NCBI RefSeq assembly: GCF_030131845.1
Contig: NZ_JASKYM010000005.1
Location: 93,889-157,888 of the forward strand
Length of the DNA stretch: 64,000 nt
DNA from: Romboutsia sedimentorum
Lineage (GTDB): Bacteria > Bacillota > Clostridia > Peptostreptococcales > Peptostreptococcaceae
Direction: 5' to 3'
In this document: piece by piece, positions 35,572-45,820 of the stretch
Numbering within the stretch: position 1 is the stretch's first letter
Layout: each line of letters begins with the position of its first letter
Made by a program: the position numbers and the translations under genes
The notes under the pieces: generated by a model
The model's database searches: none
Seen by the model: the letters and a program-made list of their open reading frames with translations, nothing else
What the model was told of the DNA's origin: nothing

Positions 35572-35659
35572 AGAAATAATAAGAGCTAAGTTAAATATAT
35601 CAATTTTAAAACTAAACATAAAAATTTAATGAAATATAACATTATTAGTAATTAAAATA

Positions 35660-35707
35660 AATAGCTTATATTATAGGAATTGATTATTTTCAGTAATATA
35701 AGCTATT
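35660..35707. terminator. Inverted repeat between convergent genes
   Basis: AATAGCTTATATTA (35660-35673) pairs perfectly with 35694-35707 over a 20-base loop; weak T content, so termination is likely but less efficient. Confidence 0.55.
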
Positions 35708-35747
35708 CAAGATTATATTTATAAAACTATGTACATTTATTATAAAT

Positions 35748-36137
35748 TTAGAAAATATGGTTCAAATCACATTTTTCACTTTCTAGTATATTATTTAAAG
35801 TTTTTCTTATATGAACTAGTTGCTCAAGAGACATAGATTTGTCATTACAAAAAACGGAATTATCTAAAATATCTAAGTATAAACATATATTATCAAAATA
35901 CTCATGATGTAGTATTTTATACCATCTTTCCTTTTCTTGATGAAAGTCTTCATGATATTTTTCTAATTCAATTCTTGTATTTTCCCAATCATCTTTTTTT
36001 ATATAAGTTGTTATACTCTCAGCTCTAGATGTATATATATCTGTAAATTCTTGAATTTCACTATTTATATGTAGTCCAAATACTACAAACAAGAATGTAA
36101 ATATTAATGCGTAAATTAAAGACTTCAAAATGTTCAC
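35748..36137 (-). CDS. DUF4363-family protein
   Basis: 129 residues: one N-terminal membrane anchor (SLIYALIFTFLFVVFGL) then a helical extracytoplasmic domain with WENTRIELEKYHEDF and EKERWYKILHH. DUF4363 genes typically lie next to DUF421 genes in spore-formers, as here (12-base gap). Function unknown. Confidence 0.75.
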   Translation of the reverse strand: MNILKSLIYALIFTFLFVVFGLHINSEIQEFTDIYTSRAESITTYIKKDDWENTRIELEKYHEDFHQEKERWYKILHHEYFDNICLYLDILDNSVFCNDKSMSLEQLVHIRKTLNNILESEKCDLNHIF

Positions 36138-36148
36138 CTCAGTATATT

Positions 36149-36805
36149 TTAAATTTTCTTTTTTTGAATAGCAACTTTATCATTTTCATCTATAGTTAAA
36201 AGAAGAACATCTTTAACATTTTCAATTTGATTAGAATTTAAAACTTCAAATAGCCAATTAATATCTTTATTAATAATCTTAATGTTATTATTTATAATTT
36301 GACCGTCTATTATTAAGGATAGAGGGAGATGATTAAATTCACAAGCAGGAGTACTATTATATGAAGAACTTGGAAGCACACTTAAATTACCATCAGTTTC
36401 AAGTATTGCATATTGAACATCTGAAATTTTAAAATAACCTAAAATTCTAAGTTGTTCTAGTAGTTCATCAATTGTAACTCTTTCCTTTTTTAGTATTTTA
36501 AAGTTTATTTCACCTTTTTCAATTAAAATAGATGGTTTGCCAGATAAAAATACTCTAACGGTTCTACTTTTTAAAGCTAGATATGAAATTACTATTTGCA
36601 TAAATACAAGTCCAGTAACAGCAGCTATACCGTTGACTATAGGTATGTTGTTGTTTTCCATAGGTACAGCAGCTACTTCAGCAATTAAAAGTGTTATAAC
36701 TAAATCGAATGAGTTCATTTCAGCTATCTCACCTTTTCCCATAATTCTTAAGCCTATTAAAACGACTATGTATAGCAAAATACTTCTTATTAATACTACA
36801 ATCAT
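36149..36805 (-). CDS. DUF421 (YetF-like) membrane protein
   Basis: 218 residues: three membrane helices (~1-85; IRSILLYIVVLIGLRIMGKG, FDLVITLLIAEVAAVPMEN), then a cytoplasmic domain with GKPSILIEKGEINFKILKKE and LLEQLRILGYFKISDVQYAILETDG, as in YetF/YdfS. Start set at 36805, 8 bases after AAAGGA; the frame runs back to 36904 without a ribosome site. Probable operon with the DUF4363 gene. Confidence 0.82.
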   Translation of the reverse strand: MIVVLIRSILLYIVVLIGLRIMGKGEIAEMNSFDLVITLLIAEVAAVPMENNNIPIVNGIAAVTGLVFMQIVISYLALKSRTVRVFLSGKPSILIEKGEINFKILKKERVTIDELLEQLRILGYFKISDVQYAILETDGNLSVLPSSSYNSTPACEFNHLPLSLIIDGQIINNNIKIINKDINWLFEVLNSNQIENVKDVLLLTIDENDKVAIQKKKI

Positions 36806-36998
36806 TATTAGCATCCTTTCAAAATCATATAATAAATTAGTATGGCCTATATATAAATATTGATGCACAAAACTTAAACTGAATATCTTTAAAATTTGAT
36901 GCAAATTTGATATAATAAGCTTTAATACTATATTTAAGTAATATAAAATAATTTAAGTAATATTTAATGTAAACAAAGCAATAATGGGGGGAAGATAA

Positions 36999-38432
36999 AT
37001 GAGTAAAAGAAAACAAGTACAGGTTCCTATAGAAAAAATCCAAGAACAAGATAGATTTATAGAAGCAATAGCAGAGCAAAATTCAAGATATTATGCTATA
37101 CATAGTTCTAAACCAAGATATTTAATACAAACATTTGGATGTCAAATGAATGAACATGATTCTGAAAATTTATGTGCAATGCTTGAGGAGATGGGATATG
37201 AAAGAGGAATTACTGCTGGAGAATGTGATTTAATAATATACAATACATGCGCAGTAAGAGAAAATGCAGAACTTAAAGTTTATGGAAACCTTGGACAATT
37301 AAAACTTGAAAAAAGAAAAAATCCTGATCTGAAAATAGCTGTTTGCGGATGTATGATGCAACAGCCTCATGTGGTTAAAGAATTAAAATCAAAGTATAGA
37401 CATGTAGATTTAGTTTTTGGGACACATAATTTATATAAATTTCCTGAATTATTAACAAATTCAATGGATACTAAAAAAATGTTAGTAGATGTATGGGATG
37501 TTGATGGTGAAGTTGTAGAAGGTCTTAGAAGTACTAGAAAATTTGAACTTAAAGCTTTTGTAAACATAATGTATGGATGTAATAATTTTTGTACTTATTG
37601 CATAGTTCCTTATACAAGAGGTAGAGAGCGAAGTAGAGCATCTGAAGACATAATAAGCGAAATAAAAGAATTAGCGGCAAATGGAACAAAAGAAATTACA
37701 TTATTAGGTCAAAACGTTGATTCTTATGGAAAGACCTTAGACGAGTCTATAACATTTGATAAACTTTTAAGAATGGTAAATGAAGTACAAGGAATAGAAA
37801 GAATTAGATTTATGACATCTCACCCTAAAGATATATCTGATGAAGTTATATATGCAATGAGAGATTGTGATAAGGTGTGTGAGTATCTACACCTACCAAT
37901 TCAATGTGGAAGCACTCCGTTACTTAAAAGAATGAATAGACATTATACTAAAGAATATTATTTAGATATAATAGAAAAGGCTAGAAATGAAGTTAAAGAT
38001 ATTGCATTTTCTACAGATTTAATGATAGGTTTCCCTGGAGAAACTGAAAACGATTTATTAGATACTATAGATGTAGTAGAAAAAGTAAGATATGACTCCG
38101 CATTTACATTTATATACTCAAAGAGAAAAGGTACTCCTGCTGCACAGATGCCAGATCAAATACCAGAGGATATAAAACATGAAAGATTTAATAAAGTATT
38201 AAATAAAGTAAATGAAATATGTGCAGATATAAATAAAAATTATATTGGAAAATCAGTTGAAGTATTAGTTGAAGGGAAAAGTAAAAATGATAATACTAAA
38301 TTTACTGGTAGAACGAGACAAAACAAGTTAGTAAACTTTGAAGCTGACGAAATAGAATTAGCAGGAAAATTAGTTATGGTAAACATAACTAGTGCTAATA
38401 CATTTTCATTAAATGGGTTAATAGTTAAGTAA
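36999..38432 (+). CDS. miaB: tRNA-2-methylthio-N6-dimethylallyladenosine synthase
   Basis: 477 residues. Radical-SAM methylthiotransferase acting on i6A37 of tRNA. N-terminal domain cysteines (TFGCQMNEHDSE, NTCAVREN, CGCMMQ) hold one [4Fe-4S] cluster; GCNNFCTYCIVPYTRG (~residue 195) holds the SAM cluster; a TRAM domain ends the protein (~410-477). GGGGGGAAG before ATG. Monocistronic, closed by a perfect terminator. Confidence 0.96.
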   Translation: MSKRKQVQVPIEKIQEQDRFIEAIAEQNSRYYAIHSSKPRYLIQTFGCQMNEHDSENLCAMLEEMGYERGITAGECDLIIYNTCAVRENAELKVYGNLGQLKLEKRKNPDLKIAVCGCMMQQPHVVKELKSKYRHVDLVFGTHNLYKFPELLTNSMDTKKMLVDVWDVDGEVVEGLRSTRKFELKAFVNIMYGCNNFCTYCIVPYTRGRERSRASEDIISEIKELAANGTKEITLLGQNVDSYGKTLDESITFDKLLRMVNEVQGIERIRFMTSHPKDISDEVIYAMRDCDKVCEYLHLPIQCGSTPLLKRMNRHYTKEYYLDIIEKARNEVKDIAFSTDLMIGFPGETENDLLDTIDVVEKVRYDSAFTFIYSKRKGTPAAQMPDQIPEDIKHERFNKVLNKVNEICADINKNYIGKSVEVLVEGKSKNDNTKFTGRTRQNKLVNFEADEIELAGKLVMVNITSANTFSLNGLIVK

Positions 38433-38436
38433 AAAA

Positions 38437-38486
38437 CAAAAAAGGTGTAGATAATTTATTTGAAAATAAATTATCTACACCTTTTT
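38437..38486 (+). terminator. Strong hairpin terminator
   Basis: 23-bp perfect arms beginning AAAAAGGTGTAGATAATT, GAAA loop. Confidence 0.92.
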
Positions 38487-38849
38487 ATTTGAATAAAATA
38501 GTTGATTAATATAAAATTTATATTTCTACAAAACGATAAAACAAGTGTATAAAGTGAAAAAGTTAAACACATAATAAACATATATATTAAATGATATATG
38601 TAAGAATCTGCTAATATAAGCTTACTTACTTAAAATATTCGGATAATTATTTTAAAATTAAAAATATTCGAAAAATGTTGATTTATGTCGAATAAAATAG
38701 TATTATATAAAAATAGTATTATATAAATATAAAAAAATCCTAAGAAAACGCTGTATATCACTGTTTATAAATAATAGGCGTTTGAATGATACATTATTCG
38801 TAAATTCTCCTATTGTCTAATTATTAAATAAATGAATGGAGGGATTTAA
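38487..38849. other. Intergenic region with a tandem 16-bp repeat, no gene
   Basis: AATAGTATTATATAAA occurs twice head-to-tail with no gap (38696-38711, 38712-38727), just after an inverted pair TATTCG...CGAATA. The rest is AT-rich leader of the OPT gene. The repeats may be regulator sites or promoter elements. Confidence 0.55.
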
Positions 38850-40772
38850 ATGAAGAAAAAATTACCTAAAGAGGCGTATGGTGGTGTACATGGAAAAGAT
38901 TATGTTCCATATATAACTGACAAGTCTAAAACAGGTGGAAATGTAGCTGTATTAATTATAGGTATTATTTTAGCAGCTGTCTTTGCAGCTTCAACAGCTT
39001 ATTCTGGAATGAAATCAGGACTTACAGTTGCAGCAGGAATACCTGGAGCTATAATAGGTTCAGTATTAGTTGGAGCATTTGCAAATAAAAAAGGCCTTCT
39101 TGGAAAAAATATAATCCAAGGTATGTCAAGTGGGGGTGAATCCATTGCGAGTGGTATGATCTTCGTATTACCAGCTGTTATTTTAATTGGTAGTCAATTT
39201 AGCTTCATTGAAGGCGTAATTGTTGGTGTTGGTGGTGTTCTATTTAGTATAGGGTGTTCAACATTAGTTTACAATTACTTAATTATTGAAGAACATGGTA
39301 AGCTTATGTATCCAGAATCTATGGCTATATCGGAAACACTTGTTGCTTCAGATGCTGGTGGAGATGCTATAAAATTCATGGGAATTGGATTCGGAATAAG
39401 TGGAATTATTAATTTATTGACTAGTTCATTCCTAAACGTGATAAATAACGTTATGACTGCTGTTGGAAGCACATTTTATAAATGGAAATTTTCAATAGAA
39501 GTAAATCCTCTTCTTTTAGGAATTGGATTCATAGTAGGTCTTGAAGTATCTTTAACGATGTTTGCAGGATCTATATTTGCAAACTTTGGTGTAGCTCCTT
39601 TAATAGGTTATTTTACTGATATGGCTGCTGATGGAGCTACAGTATGGAATAATACTTCCATGGCTCTTAATCAAATGGATGTTAATGTAATTTCTAGTAG
39701 TTATGTAAAATATATAGGTGCTGGTATGATGCTTTGTGGAGGTATAATAGGTGCAATTAAACTTATACCAACTATTGTAGTATCATTAAAAGAGACACTT
39801 AAAGCAAAATCGAATGGTGGAGATGGTGGAGAAAATTCATCTAGCCACATGATAATTTTATTAGGTGGAATTATACTTGGGTTTGTAGCAGCATTTTTAT
39901 TCTCTGAAAATATTATGATGGCTATATTAGGAGCTATTGTTTCAATGTTATTATCTTTACTATTTGTTATAGTAGCAGGACGTTTAACTGGTACAATAGG
40001 TACATCAAACCTACCAGTTTCAGGTATGACAATAGCATCTTTAGTTATACTAACATTGTTATTTGTTGTAATGGGATGGAAAAGTAATGCTGACAACAAA
40101 TCATTACTTTTATTTGCTACTTTTATGGTTGTTGCTATAGCTACAGCTGGTGGATATACTCAATCTCAAAAGGTAACTTATATAGTTGGAGGTAGTAAAA
40201 GTGAAATGCAACGTTATTTCACAATTGCTAGTATAGTTGGAGTAATAGTGGTTATTGGTACAATATTAGTACTTTCTAACCAACTTAAAGTTACTGGGGC
40301 AGATGCACAGTTTGCATTACCACAAGCTAACTTAATGTCAACATTAACTTCAGGTATTATGTCAGGAGATTTACCTTGGGTTATGATTATTGCTGGTGTG
40401 TTTATGGCATTTGTACTTTATTTATTAAATTTACCAATTATGACTATTGCTATAGGTTTTTACTTACCAATTGCAACAACTTCAATAATATTAGTTGGAG
40501 CTTTAATACGTGTATTAGTCGAAAAAATGTCTAAGAATACAGAATTAAAAGAAGCTAGAGTTGCAAATGGTATAAGTTTATCTTCTGGTCTTGTTGCTGG
40601 TGGTTCTATAATAGGCTTAATAGGAATCATATTACAAGTAACAGGGATTATAAAACCAAATGCACCAGTTGGATTTGCAGCAAGTAATACTATGGCTATA
40701 ATTTTACTAATAGTGTTAGCTGTATCTACAACAGTAGCTATCCTTTCATCTAAGGTAAAGCATGATGAATAA
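38850..40772 (+). CDS. OPT-family oligopeptide transporter
   Basis: 640 residues, ~16 membrane segments. OPT signatures: AASTAYSGMKSGLTVAAGIPGAIIG, FVLPAVILIG, IGFGISGIINLLTSSF, LNLPIMTIAIGFYLPIATTSII. Proton-driven uptake of peptides or of metal chelates is the family role. GGAGGG before ATG. Overlaps the PqqD-like gene by 11 bases. Confidence 0.92.
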   Translation: MKKKLPKEAYGGVHGKDYVPYITDKSKTGGNVAVLIIGIILAAVFAASTAYSGMKSGLTVAAGIPGAIIGSVLVGAFANKKGLLGKNIIQGMSSGGESIASGMIFVLPAVILIGSQFSFIEGVIVGVGGVLFSIGCSTLVYNYLIIEEHGKLMYPESMAISETLVASDAGGDAIKFMGIGFGISGIINLLTSSFLNVINNVMTAVGSTFYKWKFSIEVNPLLLGIGFIVGLEVSLTMFAGSIFANFGVAPLIGYFTDMAADGATVWNNTSMALNQMDVNVISSSYVKYIGAGMMLCGGIIGAIKLIPTIVVSLKETLKAKSNGGDGGENSSSHMIILLGGIILGFVAAFLFSENIMMAILGAIVSMLLSLLFVIVAGRLTGTIGTSNLPVSGMTIASLVILTLLFVVMGWKSNADNKSLLLFATFMVVAIATAGGYTQSQKVTYIVGGSKSEMQRYFTIASIVGVIVVIGTILVLSNQLKVTGADAQFALPQANLMSTLTSGIMSGDLPWVMIIAGVFMAFVLYLLNLPIMTIAIGFYLPIATTSIILVGALIRVLVEKMSKNTELKEARVANGISLSSGLVAGGSIIGLIGIILQVTGIIKPNAPVGFAASNTMAIILLIVLAVSTTVAILSSKVKHDE

Positions 40773-41109
40773 TGATGAAGTTTTAGGTATAGTATTTAAA
40801 ATTTCTAATAATATTGAATATGAAATAAATAAAGACGGAATTGTCACTATATCACAAAAACAAAACTACAGGATTCAAAAGTTCTTTAGAAAATTAAAAA
40901 TTAATATTCCAATGTATAAAAAAATGGAACTAGATAAATATAGTAGTACTGTGTTTTCACAAATTGATGGGAATCAAACTGTCAAGGCGATTGGTGAATA
41001 TTTAGAACTTAAATATGGTGATGAATGTCACCCTCTTTATGAAAGATTACTAATATTTTTAAATCATATTGAAGTTAATTGTAACTATATCGAAAGAGTA
41101 GATGTATAA
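40762..41109 (+). CDS. PqqD-family protein
   Basis: 115 residues. The pattern YSSTVFSQIDGNQTVKAIGEYL followed by YERLLIFLNHIEVN is the PqqD/RiPP-recognition winged-helix fold, normally a chaperone that presents a precursor peptide to a modifying enzyme. No radical-SAM or precursor gene is adjacent. The start lies inside the OPT gene (two ATGs, 40762 and 40765), so translation is coupled and the protein probably works with the transporter. Confidence 0.75.
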   Translation: MMNNDEVLGIVFKISNNIEYEINKDGIVTISQKQNYRIQKFFRKLKINIPMYKKMELDKYSSTVFSQIDGNQTVKAIGEYLELKYGDECHPLYERLLIFLNHIEVNCNYIERVDV

Positions 41110-41132
41110 AAAATATACTTTAAAAGTGAAAT

Positions 41133-41180
41133 AATACCCTGAAGAATAGATAATAAAAATCTATTGTTTAGGGTATTTTT
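41133..41180 (+). terminator. Hairpin terminator
   Basis: AATACCCT/AGGGTATT outer stem and AATAGAT/ATCTATT inner stem, T tail. Confidence 0.85.
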
Positions 41181-41290
41181 ATTATAATAAAAAATATATT
41201 TAGTAATCGTTAAAAAATACAAGTTGCTATAAAAATATAATAATTGCTAAAATTTGATAATTATAGTACAATTAACTTGAAAATACATAA

Positions 41291-41427
41291 TTCAGGGGAG
41301 CAAATTAGCTGAGAGGAGATTTAAATCTCGACCCTTTAAACCTGTTTGGATAATGCCATCGTAGGGAGAGTAAGCAAGCTTATATATAAATTATAAGGTC
41401 TTATCCTAGAAGGGTAAGGCTTTTTTA
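41291..41427 (+). ncRNA. TPP riboswitch (THI element) with terminator
   Basis: Canonical blocks: CAGGGGAGC (41293-41301), GCTGAGAGGA, CCCTTTAAACCTGTTTGGAT, AATGCCATCGTAGGGAG. A terminator stem (about 41394-41420) ending in T6 follows. Binding of thiamine pyrophosphate should stop transcription of the thiamine-precursor uptake operon. Confidence 0.96.
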
Positions 41428-41474
41428 GTATGAGTATAATTTATTGGTTATAAAACATGAGGAGAGTGAAAGAA

Positions 41475-41765
41475 TTGGTAATAGCAGATGTAGCAGTAAT
41501 GCCATTAAGACCTTTTGAAGGCGAAGAAGAAATGTACAAAGTAGTAGATGCATGTATAGAAGAGATACAAAAGAGTGGTCTTAAGCACGAAATAGGTGCA
41601 ATGAGCACAACGATAGAAGGCGAATTTGATGAAGTATTTGATCTTTTAAAAGTAGTTCATAAAATTCCATTTAATCTTGGGTGCGAAAGAGTTATAACAA
41701 TAGCTAGGATAGACGAAAAAGCTGGGGGAATAACTATAGATGACAAACTTAAAAACCATAGATAA
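41475..41765 (+). CDS. MTH1187/YkoF-type thiamine-binding protein
   Basis: About 96 residues, ferredoxin-like fold of the DUF77/thiamine-binding family: VIADVAVMPLRP, EIQKSGLKHEIGAMSTTIEG, ERVITIARIDEKAGG. Cytoplasmic binding of thiamine or its pyrimidine part is the known role. The frame opens at 41457, but AGGAG lies inside that stretch; a TTG at 41475 gives the family's usual beginning. First gene after the TPP riboswitch and overlapping thiX by 26 bases. Confidence 0.82.
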   Translation: MVIADVAVMPLRPFEGEEEMYKVVDACIEEIQKSGLKHEIGAMSTTIEGEFDEVFDLLKVVHKIPFNLGCERVITIARIDEKAGGITIDDKLKNHR

Positions 41766-42504
41766 AATTAAAAATAGTTTATATCCTATATTAACATTTT
41801 TGATTTTATTAATTATATGGCAATTAGTCGTAGTAGTAAAAGATATACCTCAATATATATTGCCAGCTCCTAGTGATATAATAGGTGTATTTTATAATGA
41901 TTACTTAAACCTATATACTAACGCGGTAACAACTTTAAACGAAGCAATAATAGGATTTATAGTAGCTATAATAATAGCTTTGACTATGGGGATACTTATG
42001 GATTTTATACCTATATTCAAAAAGTGTGTATATCCAATAATGGTTGTATCGCAAACGATACCAACTATTGCAATAGCACCACTTCTAATAATTTGGTTTG
42101 GATTTGATATATTACCTAAGGTAATAATGGTAACTATGACTTGTTTTTTCCCCATACTTATAAGTTTTGTAGATGGGATAGATAATATAGATAAAGACTA
42201 TTTGAACTTATTTAAAACAATGAATAGTAGTAAAACATCTATATTTATACATCTTAAATTTCCAATGGCAATGGACAAATTTTTCTCGGGGCTTAAAATA
42301 TCTGCAACTTATGCTGTAGTCGCAGCAACAGTAGCAGAATGGTTGGGTGGAACTAATGGACTAGGCGTCTATATGGTAAGAGCAAAGAGTTCATATGCGC
42401 TAGACAAAGTTTTTGCTTCAACTATACTGGTAATAATATTTAGTTTGGTATTTGTAGGAGTAATACAATTTATCAAAAAAATAGCTTTAAGGCATAATAA
42501 ATAA
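41740..42504 (+). CDS. thiX: ABC transporter permease, ThiX-type
   Basis: 254 residues, six membrane helices, BPD_transp_1 domain with the EAA loop [20 protein letters not shown] and [13 protein letters not shown], as in SsuC/TauC/ThiX permeases. With ThiY and ThiZ it forms the importer of pyrimidine thiamine precursors (formylaminopyrimidine type). The substrate is deduced from the TPP riboswitch and ThiY. Confidence 0.9.
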   Translation: MTNLKTIDKIKNSLYPILTFLILLIIWQLVVVVKDIPQYILPAPSDIIGVFYNDYLNLYTNAVTTLNEAIIGFIVAIIIALTMGILMDFIPIFKKCVYPIMVVSQTIPTIAIAPLLIIWFGFDILPKVIMVTMTCFFPILISFVDGIDNIDKDYLNLFKTMNSSKTSIFIHLKFPMAMDKFFSGLKISATYAVVAATVAEWLGGTNGLGVYMVRAKSSYALDKVFASTILVIIFSLVFVGVIQFIKKIALRHNK

Positions 42505-42514
42505 GGGGGACTTT

Positions 42515-43516
42515 ATGAAATTTAAAAAATTAGTTAGTTTAGGTCTTGTAAGTATGCTTACAATGAGTGTACTTAGTGGTTGCTCAAGTAAAAGTAATAA
42601 AAATGAAGTTAAAAATGAAAAGATTACAATGGTACTAGATTGGACACCAAACACTAATCACACAGGACTATTCGTAGCACTGGAAAAAGGATATTTTAAG
42701 GAACAAGGAATAGATGTTGAAATAGTACAACCACCAGATGGTGGAGCGTCAACTTTAGTTGCTACGGGAAAAGCTGATTTTGGAATAAGCTACCAAGAAG
42801 AAGTAACTTTTGCTAAAACTAGTGAAGACCCACTTCCAATAAAAGCGATAGCAACTATTATACAACATAATACTTCTGGTTTTGCTTCTCCTAAGAGTAA
42901 AAATATAACTTCACCTAAAGACTTTGAAAATAAAACTTATGGTGGATGGGGATCTCCTTCTGAGAATGCTATATTAGATGCGGTTATGAAAAATGAAGGT
43001 AGAGATTTTAATAAACTAAAAGTCGTAGATATTGGACAAGATGATTTTTTTAGTGCAACAAGTAAAAATATAGATTTTGCATGGATATTTGAAGGCTGGG
43101 ATGTTGTAGAAGCTAATAGGAGAGGAATTGATTTAAACTTTATACCTATTGGAAAAGTTGACAAAAGACTTGATTATTATACGCCGCTTATAATATGTAA
43201 TGAAAAATTATTAAAAGAAAATCCTGATGAAGCTAAGAAATTTTTAGAAGCTACAGCTAAGGGCTATGAATATGCAATAGAAAATCCTACTGAAGCTGCT
43301 AAAATATTAGTAAAACATGCTCCAGAAATAGATGAGGAATTAGCTATAAAAAGTCAAGAGTACTTAGCTAGTAAGTATATAGATGATGCCGATAGATGGG
43401 GAGAAATGAAAGATGATGTGTGGAATAATTATACACAGTTTTTAAAAGAATATAAATTAATAACTAAAGACTTAAAACCTAGTGAGGCTTACAGTAATGA
43501 ATTCTTGCCAAAATAG
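42515..43516 (+). CDS. thiY: ABC transporter substrate-binding lipoprotein, ThiY/THI5-like
   Basis: 333 residues. Lipobox LSGC (Cys23), then NMT1/THI5-like domain: [34 protein letters not shown] segment, [12 protein letters not shown]. Binds the pyrimidine precursor outside the cell. GGGGG precedes ATG, 10 bases after thiX. Confidence 0.93.
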   Translation: MKFKKLVSLGLVSMLTMSVLSGCSSKSNKNEVKNEKITMVLDWTPNTNHTGLFVALEKGYFKEQGIDVEIVQPPDGGASTLVATGKADFGISYQEEVTFAKTSEDPLPIKAIATIIQHNTSGFASPKSKNITSPKDFENKTYGGWGSPSENAILDAVMKNEGRDFNKLKVVDIGQDDFFSATSKNIDFAWIFEGWDVVEANRRGIDLNFIPIGKVDKRLDYYTPLIICNEKLLKENPDEAKKFLEATAKGYEYAIENPTEAAKILVKHAPEIDEELAIKSQEYLASKYIDDADRWGEMKDDVWNNYTQFLKEYKLITKDLKPSEAYSNEFLPK

Positions 43517-44243
43517 AAAATTAAAAATAGATATAAAAAACGTAAATAAAAGCTATAATGAAGTAGAAGTATTAAAAAATATAAGTATAAATGTTTATGA
43601 AGGTGAGATTGTAAGTATATTAGGCCCTAGTGGATGTGGAAAAAGTACTATATTTAACATAATTTCAAATTTAATAGACTATGACAGTGGAAAGATAAAT
43701 ATAGATGGAAAGTTAAGCTATATGTATCAAAAAGATTTATTGCTTCCACATAAAAATATAATAGACAATGTTAGTTTGCCACTTACATTGATAAAAGAAA
43801 AGAGTCATAAAAATAAATTCTTAAAGAAAAAAGAAGCTCGTAAAAAAGTTGAAAAATACTTTGATATATTTGGTTTGACTGGATATGAAAATAAATACCC
43901 AAGTGAATTATCAGGGGGAATGAAACAAAGAGCTAATTTTTTAAGAACGTTTGTAAATTCTAATGATATAATGCTTTTAGATGAACCCTTTGGAGCACTA
44001 GACTCTATTACTAAAGCATCTATGCAAAAATGGTTATTAGAAGTTAAAAGTAAGGTGAATTCTACTATACTTTTAATAACTCATGATATTGACGAGGCTA
44101 TAAATTTATCTGATAGAATTTATGTTATATCAAAAAAGCCTGCAACTATTAAAGATGAATTTATAATAGATAAAAAGTATTGCAATGACGATAATTTAGA
44201 AAAAATTATAAAATTAAAAAAAGACATAATTAGTTTATTGTAA
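43497..44243 (+). CDS. thiZ: ABC transporter ATPase, ThiZ-type
   Basis: 248 residues with Walker [10 protein letters not shown], signature LSGGMKQR, Walker [13 protein letters not shown] and LITHDIDEA. The frame opens at 43482 (GTG); GAGG in that stretch fits the ATG at 43497, still 20 bases inside thiY, so the genes are translationally coupled. Powers the ThiXYZ importer. Confidence 0.92.
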   Translation: MNSCQNRKLKIDIKNVNKSYNEVEVLKNISINVYEGEIVSILGPSGCGKSTIFNIISNLIDYDSGKINIDGKLSYMYQKDLLLPHKNIIDNVSLPLTLIKEKSHKNKFLKKKEARKKVEKYFDIFGLTGYENKYPSELSGGMKQRANFLRTFVNSNDIMLLDEPFGALDSITKASMQKWLLEVKSKVNSTILLITHDIDEAINLSDRIYVISKKPATIKDEFIIDKKYCNDDNLEKIIKLKKDIISLL

Positions 44244-44248
44244 GTATG

Positions 44249-44282
44249 AAGCATATGAAATTAAATTTCATATGCTTTTTTA
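44249..44282 (+). terminator. Hairpin terminator
   Basis: Palindrome AAGCATATGAAATT/AAATTTCATATGCTT then T6. Confidence 0.88.
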
Positions 44283-44439
44283 TGTAAAAAGACTAAGTTA
44301 GTATATATAGTCTTGCAATTTTAACTATTATTACTTTAAAATGGAAACTTAAGTGAAAAATATCACTAAGTATTATAATTCATGTTATAATTATAAATGA
44401 CTTCAAGTTTAAACTTATAAAATGGTAAGGAGTAGCAAA

Positions 44440-45504
44440 ATGATAGAAGACACTGTAGTAGAAGATATAATAAAAGAAAATGATTATAATTTATGCGTAA
44501 AAGAAAATGACATTTATATAAATATACCAAAATCAATCTTAAGGAAAGATGTAAACTTAATGAATGATTATATTAGAATATATAGCAATATAGAAAAATT
44601 AAAAGAAAATATAAATGAGTATTTGTTTGATAAAAATAGTATAATTACTAATGATTCTATAAATAAGCAACTTATAAAAATAAAAAGTGAAGAAAATTTA
44701 AAAGAGGTAATTCAATATATTGATACAGATATAAATAAAATAGAAGAAAGACTAAAAAATATATGTGCTTGTTTTTGTGTCACAATAGATGAAGTAAATT
44801 CTATTAAAGAAGAACTAATAAATAATTATGTAAACAATTCACACAACGATGATGTTGTGGAAAAGGATTACGTAAATGAAGTAATACAGCACATTAAAAA
44901 CTCTAGTATGTATTCTTTAAACTCAAAATCTAGGTATGGTAGCTTATCTAGTGAATACCAACTTAAAAATAAAGAGAATATAAATGATTTTAATGACGAT
45001 GAAATTAATGGAGAATATAGTCCAATACTTGTAATTCATAGACCTGCAAAATATCATAGAGGGGAATATTTACTTGAAAATACTTGTTATGTATACATAA
45101 AAAGACAACCTTTAGAAGCTCTTATAAAACAAGAAAAACTAGAAGAAAAAGGTATAGACTCTATGGGGGCTATAAGCTATATGAAACTTAAGCACAGTCT
45201 TAGTAATGAAAATTTACAAGAAATCTTAGCAGAAATATATGTATATGCTCATAAAAATGATGCTAACTTTGGAAATATTAGACTAGCAGATATTAGTTGC
45301 AATAAGGTATGGATGACTGCAGATAAGCTAAAAAAAGAATTTAAAGAGCTTAGATATTACCATAAAAATTTAACTCAAAAAGTAAAAGAGATATATGATT
45401 CTACAGGAACCTATTATACACAGATAGGTGGCAAATATATATTTAATAGTAGAGAATTATTGCATAGCTATAAGACATATAAAAGTAAAGATATAAATAA
45501 CTAG
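44440..45504 (+). CDS. Hypothetical protein, 354 residues
   Basis: Not recognised. Acidic N-part with coiled-coil-like helices (~30-130), a Ser/Asn-rich linker (~150-195), then a C-part with YSPILVIHRPAKYHRGEYLL, YVYIKRQPLEALIKQEKL and YYTQIGGKYIFNSRELLHSY. Two Cys at ICACFC. No signal or membrane segment. AAGGAG precedes ATG at 44440 (the frame opens at 44422). Alone between the thi and B12 operons. Confidence 0.7.
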   Translation: MIEDTVVEDIIKENDYNLCVKENDIYINIPKSILRKDVNLMNDYIRIYSNIEKLKENINEYLFDKNSIITNDSINKQLIKIKSEENLKEVIQYIDTDINKIEERLKNICACFCVTIDEVNSIKEELINNYVNNSHNDDVVEKDYVNEVIQHIKNSSMYSLNSKSRYGSLSSEYQLKNKENINDFNDDEINGEYSPILVIHRPAKYHRGEYLLENTCYVYIKRQPLEALIKQEKLEEKGIDSMGAISYMKLKHSLSNENLQEILAEIYVYAHKNDANFGNIRLADISCNKVWMTADKLKKEFKELRYYHKNLTQKVKEIYDSTGTYYTQIGGKYIFNSRELLHSYKTYKSKDINN

Positions 45505-45586
45505 GCATGCTTTAAAATTTAGAGTTAAGAATATGTAAACTATATTAAGATTATTTAAAATATGATACATTTCATTAGCATAGAGC

Positions 45587-45628
45587 ATATGTTTATAAAA
45601 AGTAAGAGAAATGAAATTATAAACATAT
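45587..45628. repeat. Inverted repeat upstream of the 29-residue ORF
   Basis: ATATGTTTATAA (45587-45598) and TTATAAACATAT (45617-45628), perfect. Could be an operator or leader hairpin; no T tail. Confidence 0.5.
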
Positions 45629-45655
45629 TATTATACTAATAGGAGATGATTAAAA

Positions 45656-45745
45656 ATGACTACAACAGCGTGGATATTTATGGGTGTAGCTTGGACTATA
45701 ATAATAGTTACAATTGGTTTGTCGCTTAATAAAATACTCAGATAA
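45656..45745 (+). CDS. 29-residue single-TM small protein
   Basis: MTTTAWIFMGVAWTIIIVTI plus GLSLNKILR; TAGGAGATG 7 bases before ATG. One hydrophobic helix with a basic C-terminus. It resembles the small accessory subunits (MetS type) that accompany sodium symporters, but no such transporter is adjacent. Lies ~75 bases before the cobalamin riboswitch. Confidence 0.55.
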   Translation: MTTTAWIFMGVAWTIIIVTIGLSLNKILR

Positions 45746-45820
45746 TTTGTAGTTATAATAAAAGTTGATGTATATATATTTATTATATATAATAAATGTA
45801 TAATAAAAATTAAATATATA

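Noticed and set aside
39701..40099. 132-codon minus-strand frame opposite the OPT gene
   Set aside because: Antisense shadow of membrane-protein coding sequence.
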